Source: Frankia sp. QA3 (GTDB lineage: Bacteria; Actinomycetota; Actinomycetes; Frankiales; Frankiaceae). Taken from it: a stretch of 64,000 nucleotides of DNA. Of the stretch, positions 9,389-21,627 are shown one piece after another; positions within the stretch are counted from its first letter, which is position 1; each line of letters opens with the position of its first letter. The stretch is taken from contig NZ_CM001489.1 of assembly GCF_000262465.1 (NCBI RefSeq), forward strand, positions 5,432,741 through 5,496,740, given 5' to 3'. Made by a program: the position numbers and the translations under genes. The notes below the pieces were generated by a model that was not told the DNA's origin, ran no database searches, and saw only the letters and a program-made list of their open reading frames with translations.

Positions 9389-9451
9389 CGCCCTTCTTCC
9401 GCCGGTGACGTCGACGCACCGGACCTGCCTGCGGAGCACCCAAGGAGCACC

Positions 9452-10972
9452 ATGAGCGTGGTTCAACCGCGCCCGAAGCCCGGGCGCACCCTGACCGTCC
9501 TCCTGCTGGCCGCGATGTCGTTCGCCCTGGCGCAGACGACCGTGGCCCCGGCGATCCCGGACATGGCCCGCGAGCTCGACTCGTCCGTCAGCAACGTCAC
9601 CTGGACGATGAGCGGCTACCTGGTGGCCGCGGCCGTGCTGACACCGATCATCGGCCGGCTCGGCGACATGTTCGGCAAACGGCGGCTGCTCGTGGTGTCC
9701 CTGGCGATCTTCGCGCTCGGCGGGGTGCTCGCGGCGCTGGCGACCCAGCTCCCGCTGGTGATCACCGGACGGATCCTGCAGGGCGCCGGCGGCGGCATCT
9801 TCCCGCTGTGCTTCGGCATCATCCGCGACGAGTTCCCGGTGGAGAAGCGCTCGGTGTCGATCGGGCTGATCTCCGCGATCACCGGGCTCGGCGGCGGGCT
9901 CGGCCTGGTCCTCGGCGGGCTGTTCGTCGACCACGCCACCTACCACTGGATCTTCTGGAGCGGCGCGGCGATGGCCGCCGTGGCCGCCGTCGGCACCCAG
10001 CTGCTGATCCCCGAGTCGCCCACCCGCGTCCCGGGTCGCATCGACGTGGTCGGCACGCTGCTGCTCAGCGTCGGCCTCGCGCTGCCGCTGCTGGCGATCA
10101 GCCAGGGCAAGACCTGGGGCTGGACGAGCCCCACGACGCTCGGAATGATCATCGGTGGCGTCGTCGTGCTCGCCGGGCTGCTCGCCTTCGAGCGGCGCCA
10201 GGCCGAACCGCTCATCGACGTGTCCATCCTCGCCCGACGTTCGGTCCTCAGCACCAACATCTCGACCCTGCTGGTCGGGTTCGGGATGTTCGGCGCCTTC
10301 CTGCTCATCCCCCAGTTGGCCCAGACCCCGAAGGCCAGCGGCTACGGCTTCGGCGCGAGCGCCACGACCGCGGGCCTGCTGATGGTGCCCGGCGCCCTGA
10401 TGATGCTGTTCACCGGCTCGCTGGCCACGGTCATCAGCCAGCGCTTCGGCGGCCGGGTGGCACTGTTCACGGGCAGTCTGCTGGCCACGGTCGGGCTGGT
10501 CCTGCTCGCCGGCGTCCCGGGCTCCGAGGGTGCCCTGATCGTGGAGTGCATAGTCCTGTTCGGCGGGATCGGGATGGTGTTCGCGGCCATCCCGAACCTC
10601 ATCGTCGACGCCGTCCCCGCCGAGAAGACCGGCGAGGCCACCGGGGTGAACACCCTGCTGCGCTCGGTCGGCGCGTCGCTGGGCTCGCAGATCTGCGCCA
10701 GCATCCTCGTCTCCCAGGCGGACGCCTCCGGGCTGCCGACCAGCGACGCCTACCAGACGGCGTTCGCGGTCTCGGCGGTCGTCGCCCTCGTCGCCGGTCT
10801 CGCCGCGCTCACCCTGCCCGGCCGGCGTCACGGCCGGCACGAGGCGGACGCCACCGCCACCGTCGCGTCCACCCCGCAGGTGACGACGATCCCGGCCCAG
10901 AGCGGCGTGACCGTCGGCGCCGCCCACGCGAACGCCGGCACGCCCGCCGGCTCCGGCCGCTCCGGCCGCTGA
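9452..10972 (+). CDS. MFS drug exporter, DHA2 (EmrB/QacA-like) family
   Basis: This 506-aa membrane protein has the many hydrophobic helices expected of a 14-helix DHA2 exporter. Motif A is present as GRLGDMFGKRR after the second helix, and the motif C-like GLGGGLGLVLGG lies in helix 5. The first helix carries LAQTTVAPAIPDMAREL. A soluble C-terminal tail of about 50 residues is Ala/Thr/Gly-rich. ATG 9452 follows AAGGAGCACC. The gene lies between a T-run hairpin and a strong GC hairpin, and a TetR gene follows on the same strand, which is the usual exporter/repressor pairing. The substrate cannot be told from sequence. Confidence 0.93.
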   Translation: MSVVQPRPKPGRTLTVLLLAAMSFALAQTTVAPAIPDMARELDSSVSNVTWTMSGYLVAAAVLTPIIGRLGDMFGKRRLLVVSLAIFALGGVLAALATQLPLVITGRILQGAGGGIFPLCFGIIRDEFPVEKRSVSIGLISAITGLGGGLGLVLGGLFVDHATYHWIFWSGAAMAAVAAVGTQLLIPESPTRVPGRIDVVGTLLLSVGLALPLLAISQGKTWGWTSPTTLGMIIGGVVVLAGLLAFERRQAEPLIDVSILARRSVLSTNISTLLVGFGMFGAFLLIPQLAQTPKASGYGFGASATTAGLLMVPGALMMLFTGSLATVISQRFGGRVALFTGSLLATVGLVLLAGVPGSEGALIVECIVLFGGIGMVFAAIPNLIVDAVPAEKTGEATGVNTLLRSVGASLGSQICASILVSQADASGLPTSDAYQTAFAVSAVVALVAGLAALTLPGRRHGRHEADATATVASTPQVTTIPAQSGVTVGAAHANAGTPAGSGRSGR

Positions 10973-10998
10973 CCCAGGCCCGTACCGGCTGCCCGTCC

Positions 10999-11027
10999 GG
11001 GCCCGACCGTTTCCCGCGGTCGGGCCC
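10999..11027 (+). terminator. Strong GC hairpin after the MFS gene
   Basis: A perfect 11-bp stem, GGGCCCGACCG/CGGTCGGGCCC, has a 7-nt loop and no U-tract. It lies 26 nt after the exporter stop and just before the TetR gene, so it probably ends or reduces read-through. Confidence 0.7.
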
Positions 11028-11056
11028 GCAACGGCGTGATGTGCTCCAATGGTCCC

Positions 11057-11632
11057 GTGACGACGTCCGAGATGCGCAGGTCGGACGCGCGGCGTAACCA
11101 TGAGCGGGTCGTGCGGGCCGCGGTCGAGGTGTTCTCGGAGCTCGGGCTGTCCGCGACCGTGCCGGACGTGGCCGCCCGGGCCGGCGTCGGCAAGGCGACC
11201 GTCTACCGCAACTTCCCCAGCCGCGACGAGCTGCTGACCGCCGTCGTCGAACGCCAGCTCCAGTGGTTCGACACGATCGCCACCGCCGCGCTGCACGACC
11301 CCGACCCGGCGACCGGCTTCCAGATGCTGATCACCAGCTGGTTCGACCGGATCGTCGCGAATCGGCTCGTCCAGGACGTGATGCGGACGCGGACCCTGGC
11401 CAGCGCGGAGATCCAGATCGACCGCATCACCACCCGCGTCGACCAGGTCGTCGTCCGCGCGCAGCAGGCCGGCGCCGTCCGCCTCGACGTCACCCCCGCC
11501 GACCTGCGCACGATGATGAGCGGCTGCGCCCAGCGCCTGGTCGAGACCGGGCAGCAGGACATCGACAGCCGGCTGCGGTTCACCCGCCTCATCCTCGACG
11601 CCTTCCGCCCGCTGCCCGACTCGGCTGTCTGA
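11057..11632 (+). CDS. TetR-family transcriptional regulator
   Basis: This protein of about 191 aa has a typical TetR helix-turn-helix (about 10-55): ERVVRAAVEVFSELGLSATVPDVAARAGVGKATVYRNFPSRDELL. A variable helical ligand domain follows. GTG 11057 gives VTTSEMRRSD..., a normal TetR beginning; ATG 11036 is an alternative adding seven residues. Neither start has a strong ribosome-binding site. Its position after the exporter suggests it represses that gene, but no operator was identified. Confidence 0.88.
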   Translation: MTTSEMRRSDARRNHERVVRAAVEVFSELGLSATVPDVAARAGVGKATVYRNFPSRDELLTAVVERQLQWFDTIATAALHDPDPATGFQMLITSWFDRIVANRLVQDVMRTRTLASAEIQIDRITTRVDQVVVRAQQAGAVRLDVTPADLRTMMSGCAQRLVETGQQDIDSRLRFTRLILDAFRPLPDSAV

Positions 11633-11698
11633 CCCCGCCGCGGCTCCCCCGCCGACGCCCCCCGCTCCGCAGCCGGTCCCGGCGGCCGCGACGCGTTT

Positions 11699-11751
11699 CC
11701 TTGCCTTTCCAGAGGCTTTCGTGCCCGATTCATCCCTCTGGATAGGCAAGG
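11699..11751 (+). terminator. Long inverted repeat after tetR, probable terminator
   Basis: CCTTGCCTTTCCAGAGG (11699-11715) pairs with CCTCTGGATAGGCAAGG (11735-11751) over 17 bp with one mismatch and a 19-nt loop. It starts 67 nt after the tetR stop. A terminator is likeliest; a small palindromic repeat element is an alternative. Confidence 0.6.
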
Positions 11752-11893
11752 GGCGGGGGGCGCGAATGCCGGACGCGGGGGGGCGGGGTTGTGGGATGGT
11801 CGTCGTCGGGTTTCTGCCGGCCGCGGCGGGGGCCGGCCCGGCCATGGGTCGGTGGTTCGACGGGCCGCGGCAGGCGACGAGGCGGGGGTGGGC

Positions 11894-12619
11894 GTGGGGG
11901 GTCTGGTCGCCGAGCTGACGGCGGTCCGGCACGGGCAGAGCGTCGCGAACGTCGCGTTCCCGGCGGCGCGGGCGGCGGGACGCCTCGACGCGGGCGTGCC
12001 CGGCCGGGACGCCGATGTCGAGCTGACGGCACTGGGGTGCGAGCAGGCGGCGGCGCTCGGCCGGGCGCTGGCCGCCGACCCGCCGATCGTCCGGCCGCCC
12101 GAGGTCGTCGTCTGCTCGCCCTACCTGCGGGCCCGGCGGACCTACGGGATCGCCGCCGACGCGGCCGCCCGGGCCGGTGTGACCCTGCCGGCGCCGGTGA
12201 TCGACGACCGGCTGGTGGACCGGCTGATGGGCCGGTTGGAGCTGATGACCATGGCGGCGGTCGAGGCCCGGTTCCCCGCCGAGGCCGAGCGCCGCCGCGC
12301 GGCCGGGCAGTGGGACTACCGCCCGCCGGGCGGGGAGAACTTCCCCGACATCGCCCGCCGGCTGGGTTCGCTGCTGGCCGACCTGCACCGCGACCACGCC
12401 GACCGGCGGGTCCTCGTCGTCGCGCACGACGCCGTCGTGGTGATGCTGCGCCAGCTCATCGAGGGGCTGTCCTACGACGAGCTGGGCCGGATCGCCGTGG
12501 AGGGCGGGGTGCTCAACGCCGGGATCACCCGTTTCACCCGGGACGGCGATCGGCTCGTGCTCGCCGAGTTCAACACCGCGACGCACCTGGCGGGGGTGCG
12601 AGCGGACGGGGCGGGCTGA
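11894..12619 (+). CDS. Histidine phosphatase (phosphoglycerate-mutase-like) family protein
   Basis: The RHG signature appears as AVRHGQSVAN about ten residues from the chosen GTG start. The second catalytic His is in VLVVAHDAVVVML, and a Glu sits in the family position in DRLVDRLMGRLELM. The product is about 241 aa and cytoplasmic. The frame is open further upstream, but that part is low-complexity Gly/Arg; GTG 11894 has GAGGCGGGGG upstream. GTG 11888 is nearly equivalent. The substrate is unknown; members dephosphorylate sugars, nucleotides or proteins. Confidence 0.85.
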   Translation: MGGLVAELTAVRHGQSVANVAFPAARAAGRLDAGVPGRDADVELTALGCEQAAALGRALAADPPIVRPPEVVVCSPYLRARRTYGIAADAAARAGVTLPAPVIDDRLVDRLMGRLELMTMAAVEARFPAEAERRRAAGQWDYRPPGGENFPDIARRLGSLLADLHRDHADRRVLVVAHDAVVVMLRQLIEGLSYDELGRIAVEGGVLNAGITRFTRDGDRLVLAEFNTATHLAGVRADGAG

Positions 12620-12676
12620 CGACAGGGCGGGCTGAAGACAGAGTGGGCTGACGACAGGGCGGGCTGAAGACAGAGT
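12613..12676. repeat. Two 32-bp tandem repeats across a stop codon
   Basis: The 32-bp unit, beginning GGGCTGACGACAGGGCGGG, occurs exactly twice (12613-12644 and 12645-12676), with a partial third copy following. The first copy contains the TGA of the phosphatase gene (12617-12619). Confidence 0.93.
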
Positions 12677-12722
12677 GGCGGGCTGACCTGCGAGGCGGCC
12701 GCCCCGGCGCCGGCACGGCCCG

Positions 12723-13259
12723 TCAGCGGCGCTCGCGGCGCCAGACGACCCTGAGCCCGGACCAGTCCTCGTCGACCGCGGCGACCTTGGTGTCGACCAG
12801 GCCGCGCGGCAGGGCGACCTCGCGGATGAGGTTCTCGGTCACGTCGCTGCGATGACCGGCGGCCCGACGCGGCCAGACGATCCACAGCGCACCCGCCGGC
12901 CGGATCGCCTCGGCGAACGCCTCGACGGCCCCGTGGACGTCGGCCGCCCGCCGGCAGAACGCGACGCACACATCGATCGCCGCCAAGCCGCCGCCGACCC
13001 CGTTCCCACCGCCCGCGCCCGCGCCCCCGGCATCGCCGACGTCGCCCGCATCACCCACGCCCGCCGTTTCGCCGGGATCGCCCGTGCTGCCGGCGTGCAG
13101 ACCGGCGATGTACATCAGCTCGACGCCCGCGGGCAGCTCCGGCACCGCCCATCCGGGCGGCGCGGCGGCGAGCACGAGCCGGTGGCCCGGTTTCACCCCC
13201 AGCTTGCGGGCCAGGGGCGTCCCGGAGTAGCCCGCCCGTCCGGCGGGGCCCGACCCCAT
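12723..13259 (-). CDS. DUF3052 family protein
   Basis: This actinobacterial family of unknown function is recognised by GRAGYSGTPLARKLGVKPGH near the N-terminus, FAEAIRPAGALWIVWPRRAAG, and the end DVTENLIREVALPRGLVDTKVAAVDEDWSGLRVVWR. The central segment, about residues 60-95, is a Gly/Asp/Ala low-complexity insert longer than usual. ATG 13259 was chosen because GGGAGGG lies 8 nt upstream; ATG 13289 is an alternative. It is divergent from metH. Confidence 0.88.
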   Translation of the reverse strand: MGSGPAGRAGYSGTPLARKLGVKPGHRLVLAAAPPGWAVPELPAGVELMYIAGLHAGSTGDPGETAGVGDAGDVGDAGGAGAGGGNGVGGGLAAIDVCVAFCRRAADVHGAVEAFAEAIRPAGALWIVWPRRAAGHRSDVTENLIREVALPRGLVDTKVAAVDEDWSGLRVVWRRERR

Positions 13260-13470
13260 CCCGCGATCCCTCCCGTCGGCGGCACGCATCAGGAAACACC
13301 GTCACGTATCAGGAAACACCGTATCGAGACCAGACAGACGGTCGGGATCGGCGAACAGGTCGATGCCGACGGTCCGATCGCCCCCGCGCCGGCCAGGCAA
13401 CCCCACGCCGACCAGCGACTATCCGAGCTGTCGCCAAGCGATCACCCCGGCACGGTATCGTCACTGTCAG

Positions 13471-13541
13471 GTCGAGAGGCGCTGCAACGGACCCAGGTCC
13501 GCCACGCTCGGCCCGAACCGGTCAACAAGGGCGCCTCCCAC
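13471..13541 (+). promoter_or_regulatory. Probable S-adenosylhomocysteine (SAH) riboswitch upstream of metH
   Basis: The leader has GAGAGGCGCTGCAACG, a small hairpin GGACCCAGGTCC, then CCACGCTCGG, and further on AAGGGCGCCTCCCAC. This is the layout of the SAH riboswitch: P1 from CGAG/CTCG, the conserved GGCGCTGCAAC core, a CCA before the P1 3' strand, and a pseudoknot between GGCGC and GCGCC. SAH riboswitches are known to control metH and ahcY genes. It ends just before the GGGAGG ribosome-binding site (13546-13551), so metH should be switched on when SAH accumulates. Confidence 0.75.
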
Positions 13542-13557
13542 AACAGGGAGGTGTCTC

Positions 13558-17250
<3,693 letters not shown>

Positions 17251-17273
17251 CGACCGGCCACAATCGTCACCTT

Positions 17274-17302
17274 CGGCCCGGCGGGACGGCAGCGCCGGGC
17301 CG
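17274..17302 (+). terminator. GC hairpin terminator after metH
   Basis: CGGCCCGGCG/CGCCGGGCCG forms a perfect 10-bp stem with a 9-nt loop, 24 nt after the metH stop. There is no U-tract, as is common for high-GC actinobacterial terminators. Confidence 0.65.
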
Positions 17303-17535
17303 GCGGTGCACGTCCGCGGCGTTATCCGAGGCCGCCGCACCAAAGCCGCCTTTACGCGCATGGCCGGTCGAACACCCACGGCCGGACGCAACTCCACACG
17401 TTCGGGTGTTTTATGTTTACCGATACACCAGGTTCTTATACGTTCCGTTTCGCGCCAGGAAAGATCGGCTGTGCTACCACAAACGGTTGCCGCCGAATCC
17501 CGAACGTACCCGGAGCATGTGGAGGACCTGCCATT

Positions 17536-17970
17536 ATGGCCGATCACGTCTCGTCCACGATCGTCATCAAGGCACAGCCGGCGGCGGTGCTGGCCGTCAT
17601 CGCCGACATCAGCCGGTACCCCGACTGGTCGGATGCAATCCAGTCCGCGGAGGTCATCGAGACCACGCCGGCCGGCCTACCGGCAAAGGCCCGTTTCCAG
17701 GCGAAGACGACCTTCGGCAAGGAGGATTACGCCCTCGTCTACGACTGGGCCGGGCCGAACTCCGTCACCTGGACGATGCTCGAGTCGGACCGGGTGCGTT
17801 CGCTGGACGGCAGCTACACGCTGACCGACCTCGGCGACGGCAGCACCGAGGTCATCTACGACCTGACGGTCGAGCTGAAGGTGCCGATCCCCGGCCTGCT
17901 GCGCCGCAAGGCGGAGGACAAGCTGGTCGAATCCGCCCTGCACGACCTGAAGACCCAGGTCGAGCGGTAG
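17536..17970 (+). CDS. SRPBCC (START/polyketide-cyclase-like) family protein
   Basis: This small soluble 144-aa protein has the helix-grip pattern of the SRPBCC superfamily. It begins SSTIVIKAQPAAVLAVIADISRYPDWSD and contains the strand DYALVYDWAGPNSVTWTMLES and a long C-terminal helix (RKAEDKLVESALHDLKTQVER). The family binds hydrophobic ligands; the ligand here is unknown. ATG 17536 follows GGAGG at 17521-17525. The long upstream open frame is not coding-like. It stands alone between metH and the membrane/PLC gene. Confidence 0.85.
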   Translation: MADHVSSTIVIKAQPAAVLAVIADISRYPDWSDAIQSAEVIETTPAGLPAKARFQAKTTFGKEDYALVYDWAGPNSVTWTMLESDRVRSLDGSYTLTDLGDGSTEVIYDLTVELKVPIPGLLRRKAEDKLVESALHDLKTQVER

Positions 17971-18184
17971 CCCCGGCAACCGCCCGACCTGCACGGAGGC
18001 CCTCCGCCGGGCCCCAGATCACCGCCCGGCGGCGGGTCGCGGCCCGGCGGTTGCCCGCGCAGCCGGTCGGGCGGGTGGTGGGGAGCCGGCCGGGGGCGGG
18101 CCGGTCGACCTACCGATGAGGTGAGAACTATGACCCCCGTGGGGTGGCGGCATCGGGACGATCCCGACCGGGCATGCCCCCACG

Positions 18185-20380
18185 GTGCGCCGCCTCGACG
18201 TCCCCGCCGCAGCCACCGGGCGGCGCGCGCGGATCTGGATCATCCTCGCGTTGTTCGTCGCGCTGCTGTGCTGGCCGGGGGCGGTCGTGGCGCTGACGAC
18301 GAACCTGACGGTCCAGCGCGCCGGCTACTACCGGCAGGCCGTCGACGAGACCGACGTCTACCGCCGGCTCTACGACGAGGTGCTGGCCGACCCGGCCGTC
18401 GCCGGGGTCACCCGGGACCTGCTCGCCGGGCTGCCCGTCCCCCCGGACGTCGTCGTCGACAACCTGCGGCTCGTCGTGCCGGCCCCGGCGGTGCGCGGCA
18501 CCGTGAACACCCTCAGCACGCAGATTTCGGGCTATCTCGCCGGCCAGCGCCCGGCGCTGACGCTCAGCGTCGACCTGCGCCCGATGTTCGCGGCGATCGC
18601 GAAGCTCGCCACCATCTACCTGGCCGGGCAGGTGTCGGGCACGCCGACCTTCCAGGCCCATGACGTCGCCGCCGTTACCCGGTTACTGGTCGGCGGGCTC
18701 GACCAGATGGCGCAGGGACGCCGGCCCGCCGGAATCCCGACGATGGACCTGACCGGCGAGCAGGCCGACCAGATCGGCTCGGTGCTGCTGGCCCGGCTCC
18801 CCGACGCCGAGCGGGCCCGGGTCGACGACCAGGTCGTCGGGCTGCTTCGGCAGGGGAAGGTGCCCGCCGCGCTCGCCGTGGTCGGGCCCCTGCTGTTCCA
18901 GGGTGACGAGACGGCCCTCGCCGACCTGCGCCGACGGCTGGCCGGCGACCAGCTCGACCTGGGCACCCCGCTGGCCCGCGCGCACGAGTCGGCCGGCATG
19001 GGCCTGCTGCACGTGCTCCACGAGCTGGGTCGCTACGGCACCGTCGCGCTGGCCGTGCTGCTCGCGGCCGTGGCCGTGCTGGCGGTCCTGCTCGCCGCAC
19101 GGCACGCCCGATGCGGGCGCGGCGACACGCTCCTGCTGGTCGCCGGGGGGATGGTGGCCGGCGGGGCCGCCGCGCTGCTGCTCGGGCTGCTGCTGCCCGC
19201 CCTGGTCGGCGACCCGACCGCGGGCGTCGTCGGCGCCAACCCGACCCTGCCCCTGCGGGTGCGGGACCTGCTGCACGACCTGCAGGGAACCATGATCGGC
19301 CGGATCCGCACCGTGTGGGGCCAGGTGGCCGCGGCGGTGGCGCTGGCCGGGTGCCTGCTCGGTCTCGTCGGCCTGCTCGTCCGGTGCCGGCGGCGGCCGT
19401 TCACCCGGCGCCGCTCGGTGGTCCTGGCGCTGTCCGCGGCGGTGCTGCTGAGCTGCTCGTGGCTGGCGACGCCGGCGCGGTTCGGCGGGGAGGCGGCAAG
19501 CTGCAACGGCAGCCGGGGCCTGTGCGGGCTGCGCTACGACGAGGCGGTCTACGCCGCCAGCCACAACGCGATGGCTTCCAGCGCCGCCGACTTCGTCGGG
19601 GCGACGCAGGATCCGGACCTCGTCGGCCAGCTCGACACCGGCGTGCGAGCGCTGCTGCTCGACGTGCAGCACTGGACGACGCCGACGCAGGTGGAGACGT
19701 TCCTGGCGGGCCTGCGCCCGCGGGAACGCGCCGCGCTGACGCCGCTGGCCCGGGGCGCCCGCTCCGCCCGACCCGGCCTCTGGCTGTGCCACAGCGTGTG
19801 CCAGCTCGGCTCGCTGAGCCTGGAGGAGGCCCTGCGCTCGGTCGACGACTGGCTGGCGCGCAACCCGTCCGAGGTCGTGACGCTGATCCTGCAGGACTCG
19901 GTGCCGCCCGGGGAGGTGATCGCCGCCGTCCGCCGGGCCGGGCTGCTGCGCCGGATCGTGACGCCGCCCGCGGACCCGCGCGGGCGCTGGCCGACGCTGG
20001 GGCACATGGTCGCGACCGACCGCCGGCTGGTGGTCTTCGCCGAGAACGCGGACGTCCCGAAGAGCTGGTATCGGCGGTTCTTCCGGTACGCGGCGGACAC
20101 GCCGTTCGACGTGCCCTCCCCGGCGGGGTTCACCTGCCGCGTCGGGCGCGGCTCGCGCACCGCGCCGATGCTGCTCGTCAACCACTGGGTGAACGGGGAC
20201 GATCCGGGCCGGACCTACGCCGACGCGGTCAACCGGGAATCCGCCCTGCTCGCCCACGTACACCGCTGCGAACGGGCCGGGCTCATCCCGACGTTCCTCG
20301 CGACCGACTTCACCACCCTCGGCGATCTCGTCCCGACGGTGACGGCGCTGAATGCCCAGCGCAGCCGCTCCCCCCGCTGA
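18185..20380 (+). CDS. Membrane protein with C-terminal PI-PLC X-like domain
   Basis: The N-terminal half has one helix near 18-40, an extracellular-type region of about 220 residues, then four hydrophobic helices between about 275 and 435. The C-terminal 280 residues resemble the phosphatidylinositol-specific phospholipase C X-domain fold: YAASHNAMAS (near 456-465), VRALLLDVQHW, CHSVCQLGSLSLEEAL, NPSEVVTLILQD and LVNHW. The His residues in the first and third motifs fit the catalytic pair. The domain is probably exported, facing the wall. Start GTG 18185 lacks an obvious ribosome-binding site. The physiological substrate is unknown. Confidence 0.85.
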   Translation: MRRLDVPAAATGRRARIWIILALFVALLCWPGAVVALTTNLTVQRAGYYRQAVDETDVYRRLYDEVLADPAVAGVTRDLLAGLPVPPDVVVDNLRLVVPAPAVRGTVNTLSTQISGYLAGQRPALTLSVDLRPMFAAIAKLATIYLAGQVSGTPTFQAHDVAAVTRLLVGGLDQMAQGRRPAGIPTMDLTGEQADQIGSVLLARLPDAERARVDDQVVGLLRQGKVPAALAVVGPLLFQGDETALADLRRRLAGDQLDLGTPLARAHESAGMGLLHVLHELGRYGTVALAVLLAAVAVLAVLLAARHARCGRGDTLLLVAGGMVAGGAAALLLGLLLPALVGDPTAGVVGANPTLPLRVRDLLHDLQGTMIGRIRTVWGQVAAAVALAGCLLGLVGLLVRCRRRPFTRRRSVVLALSAAVLLSCSWLATPARFGGEAASCNGSRGLCGLRYDEAVYAASHNAMASSAADFVGATQDPDLVGQLDTGVRALLLDVQHWTTPTQVETFLAGLRPRERAALTPLARGARSARPGLWLCHSVCQLGSLSLEEALRSVDDWLARNPSEVVTLILQDSVPPGEVIAAVRRAGLLRRIVTPPADPRGRWPTLGHMVATDRRLVVFAENADVPKSWYRRFFRYAADTPFDVPSPAGFTCRVGRGSRTAPMLLVNHWVNGDDPGRTYADAVNRESALLAHVHRCERAGLIPTFLATDFTTLGDLVPTVTALNAQRSRSPR

Positions 20381-20859
20381 GAACCAGCCCGGAGCCCCAT
20401 TTCACCAGACCGACGGCGAGGGCATTTCTCAACGGGTTCCGGCCGGCTCGCCGGCTTTCCCCCAATTAACGGCGACAGACGGTGTTGTGCACACGGTGAA
20501 CCGGTTTAGCGGGACGCTCCCGGGTATCCGGAGGTCGAAAACATCTCGACGACGGCCACCGGCGCCCCGGACGGAAGGAAGGTCCCGAGATCTCGTCGAC
20601 CCCACGCCGATCCGCCCGCAGCGGCCCGTCGAATCCGCGGACGGAGTCATACTACTGGACGCATCGGTCTTTCTCGTCGCATTCCCGGGACCGGCGTGAC
20701 TGGACGGCGACGGCCGCCGGCACCCGGTCCGGATCAGGTGGGCCGCCGCCCGCCCGCGCCGGGTCCCGGGAGTCGCCGCGGCCCCGGCGCCGGGCGGGCA
20801 CGGACCCCGCGGCGCCGGGAACCGCCCCCGGCGGGGCCAGGCCGTGGCTGACCCTCGTC

Positions 20860-21525
20860 GTGGTGGCCGCGCTCGTGGTCGCGGCGGTCCTCGCCGGCGG
20901 CCGGCCGGGCGACGGCGGGACCCGGAAACCCGCCCTGGTGGTCGGCGACTCCATGGTCACCGTCGCCGCGCGGGCCACCGACACCGCCCCGGTCCGTCTC
21001 GTCGGCTACCCGGGGCTCGCCCCCAGCGTCTACGCCGACACCTCCTCGCCGTTGCTCCCCGACGACCTGGCCGCGGCGGGCCGGCCGCGGACCGTGGTGC
21101 TGAACTGGAACGGCAACAACCCCGGCAACGTCGTCGGCACCCAGCTCGTCGCCGCCTACCGGACCGAGCTGACCGGACAGATCCGCTGGTACCTGTGCCA
21201 CGGGGTGACCCGCATCGTGCTGGCGGCGGCCGTGCCGTCCTCGTTCAACAGCACGTCCGGCCAGGTCGACTGGACGACGTCGGCCTCGCGGCTCAACGGC
21301 TGGATGCTGGGCAGCGAGCGGCTCAACGAGATGTACCGGGAGCTCGCGCGCGAGTTCCCGGGCCGGGTGCGCTACTCGGAGCGGGCGGCGCGGGCGATCC
21401 ATCCGGCGATGGCCTTCAACACCGAGCTCGACGGCCACCGGTGCATCGTCGACTTCATCCATCCCGCGCCGTACTGCGCGAAACGGTACGCCCGGGCGCT
21501 GGTGTCCCTGGCCGCCGGGCACTGA
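20860..21525 (+). CDS. SGNH-type hydrolase, membrane-anchored or secreted
   Basis: After a hydrophobic segment (about VVVAALVVAAVLAGG) comes ALVVGDSMVTVAA with the GDS block, VVLNWNGNNPGNV matching the Asn block, and VDFIHPAPYC supplying the Asp-x-x-His pair. These together indicate an SGNH esterase/acyltransferase-like fold. GTG 20860 is the first normal start in frame, but it falls inside the hydrophobic helix. The same frame stays open, with plausible basic residues before the helix, back to about 20500, where no ATG, GTG or TTG occurs. AAGGAAGG at 20575-20582 lies 7 nt before an ATC at 20590. The true N-terminus is uncertain. Confidence 0.75.
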   Translation: MVAALVVAAVLAGGRPGDGGTRKPALVVGDSMVTVAARATDTAPVRLVGYPGLAPSVYADTSSPLLPDDLAAAGRPRTVVLNWNGNNPGNVVGTQLVAAYRTELTGQIRWYLCHGVTRIVLAAAVPSSFNSTSGQVDWTTSASRLNGWMLGSERLNEMYRELAREFPGRVRYSERAARAIHPAMAFNTELDGHRCIVDFIHPAPYCAKRYARALVSLAAGH

Positions 21526-21625
21526 GCCGGCAAGGCACTGGGCCGGCAAGGCACTGAGCCGGCAAGGCACTGGGCCGGCAAGGCACTGAGCCGGCAAGGC
21601 ACTGGGCCGGCAAGGCACTGGGCCG
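21519..21625. repeat. 16-bp tandem array, 6.7 copies, across a stop codon
   Basis: The unit GCACTGRGCCGGCAAG starts at 21519 and repeats every 16 bp to 21625. The variable base alternates A, G, A, G, A, G, then G, so part of the array has a 32-bp higher-order period. The first copy contains the TGA stop of the SGNH gene; the array ends just before the convergent DyP stop. Confidence 0.95.
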
Positions 21626-21627
21626 TC

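Noticed and set aside
9371..12586. Minus-strand open frame of 1071 codons
   Set aside because: It lies antisense to the MFS, TetR and phosphatase genes, has His/Arg/Gly-rich low-complexity composition and no recognisable domain; it is a GC-rich shadow.
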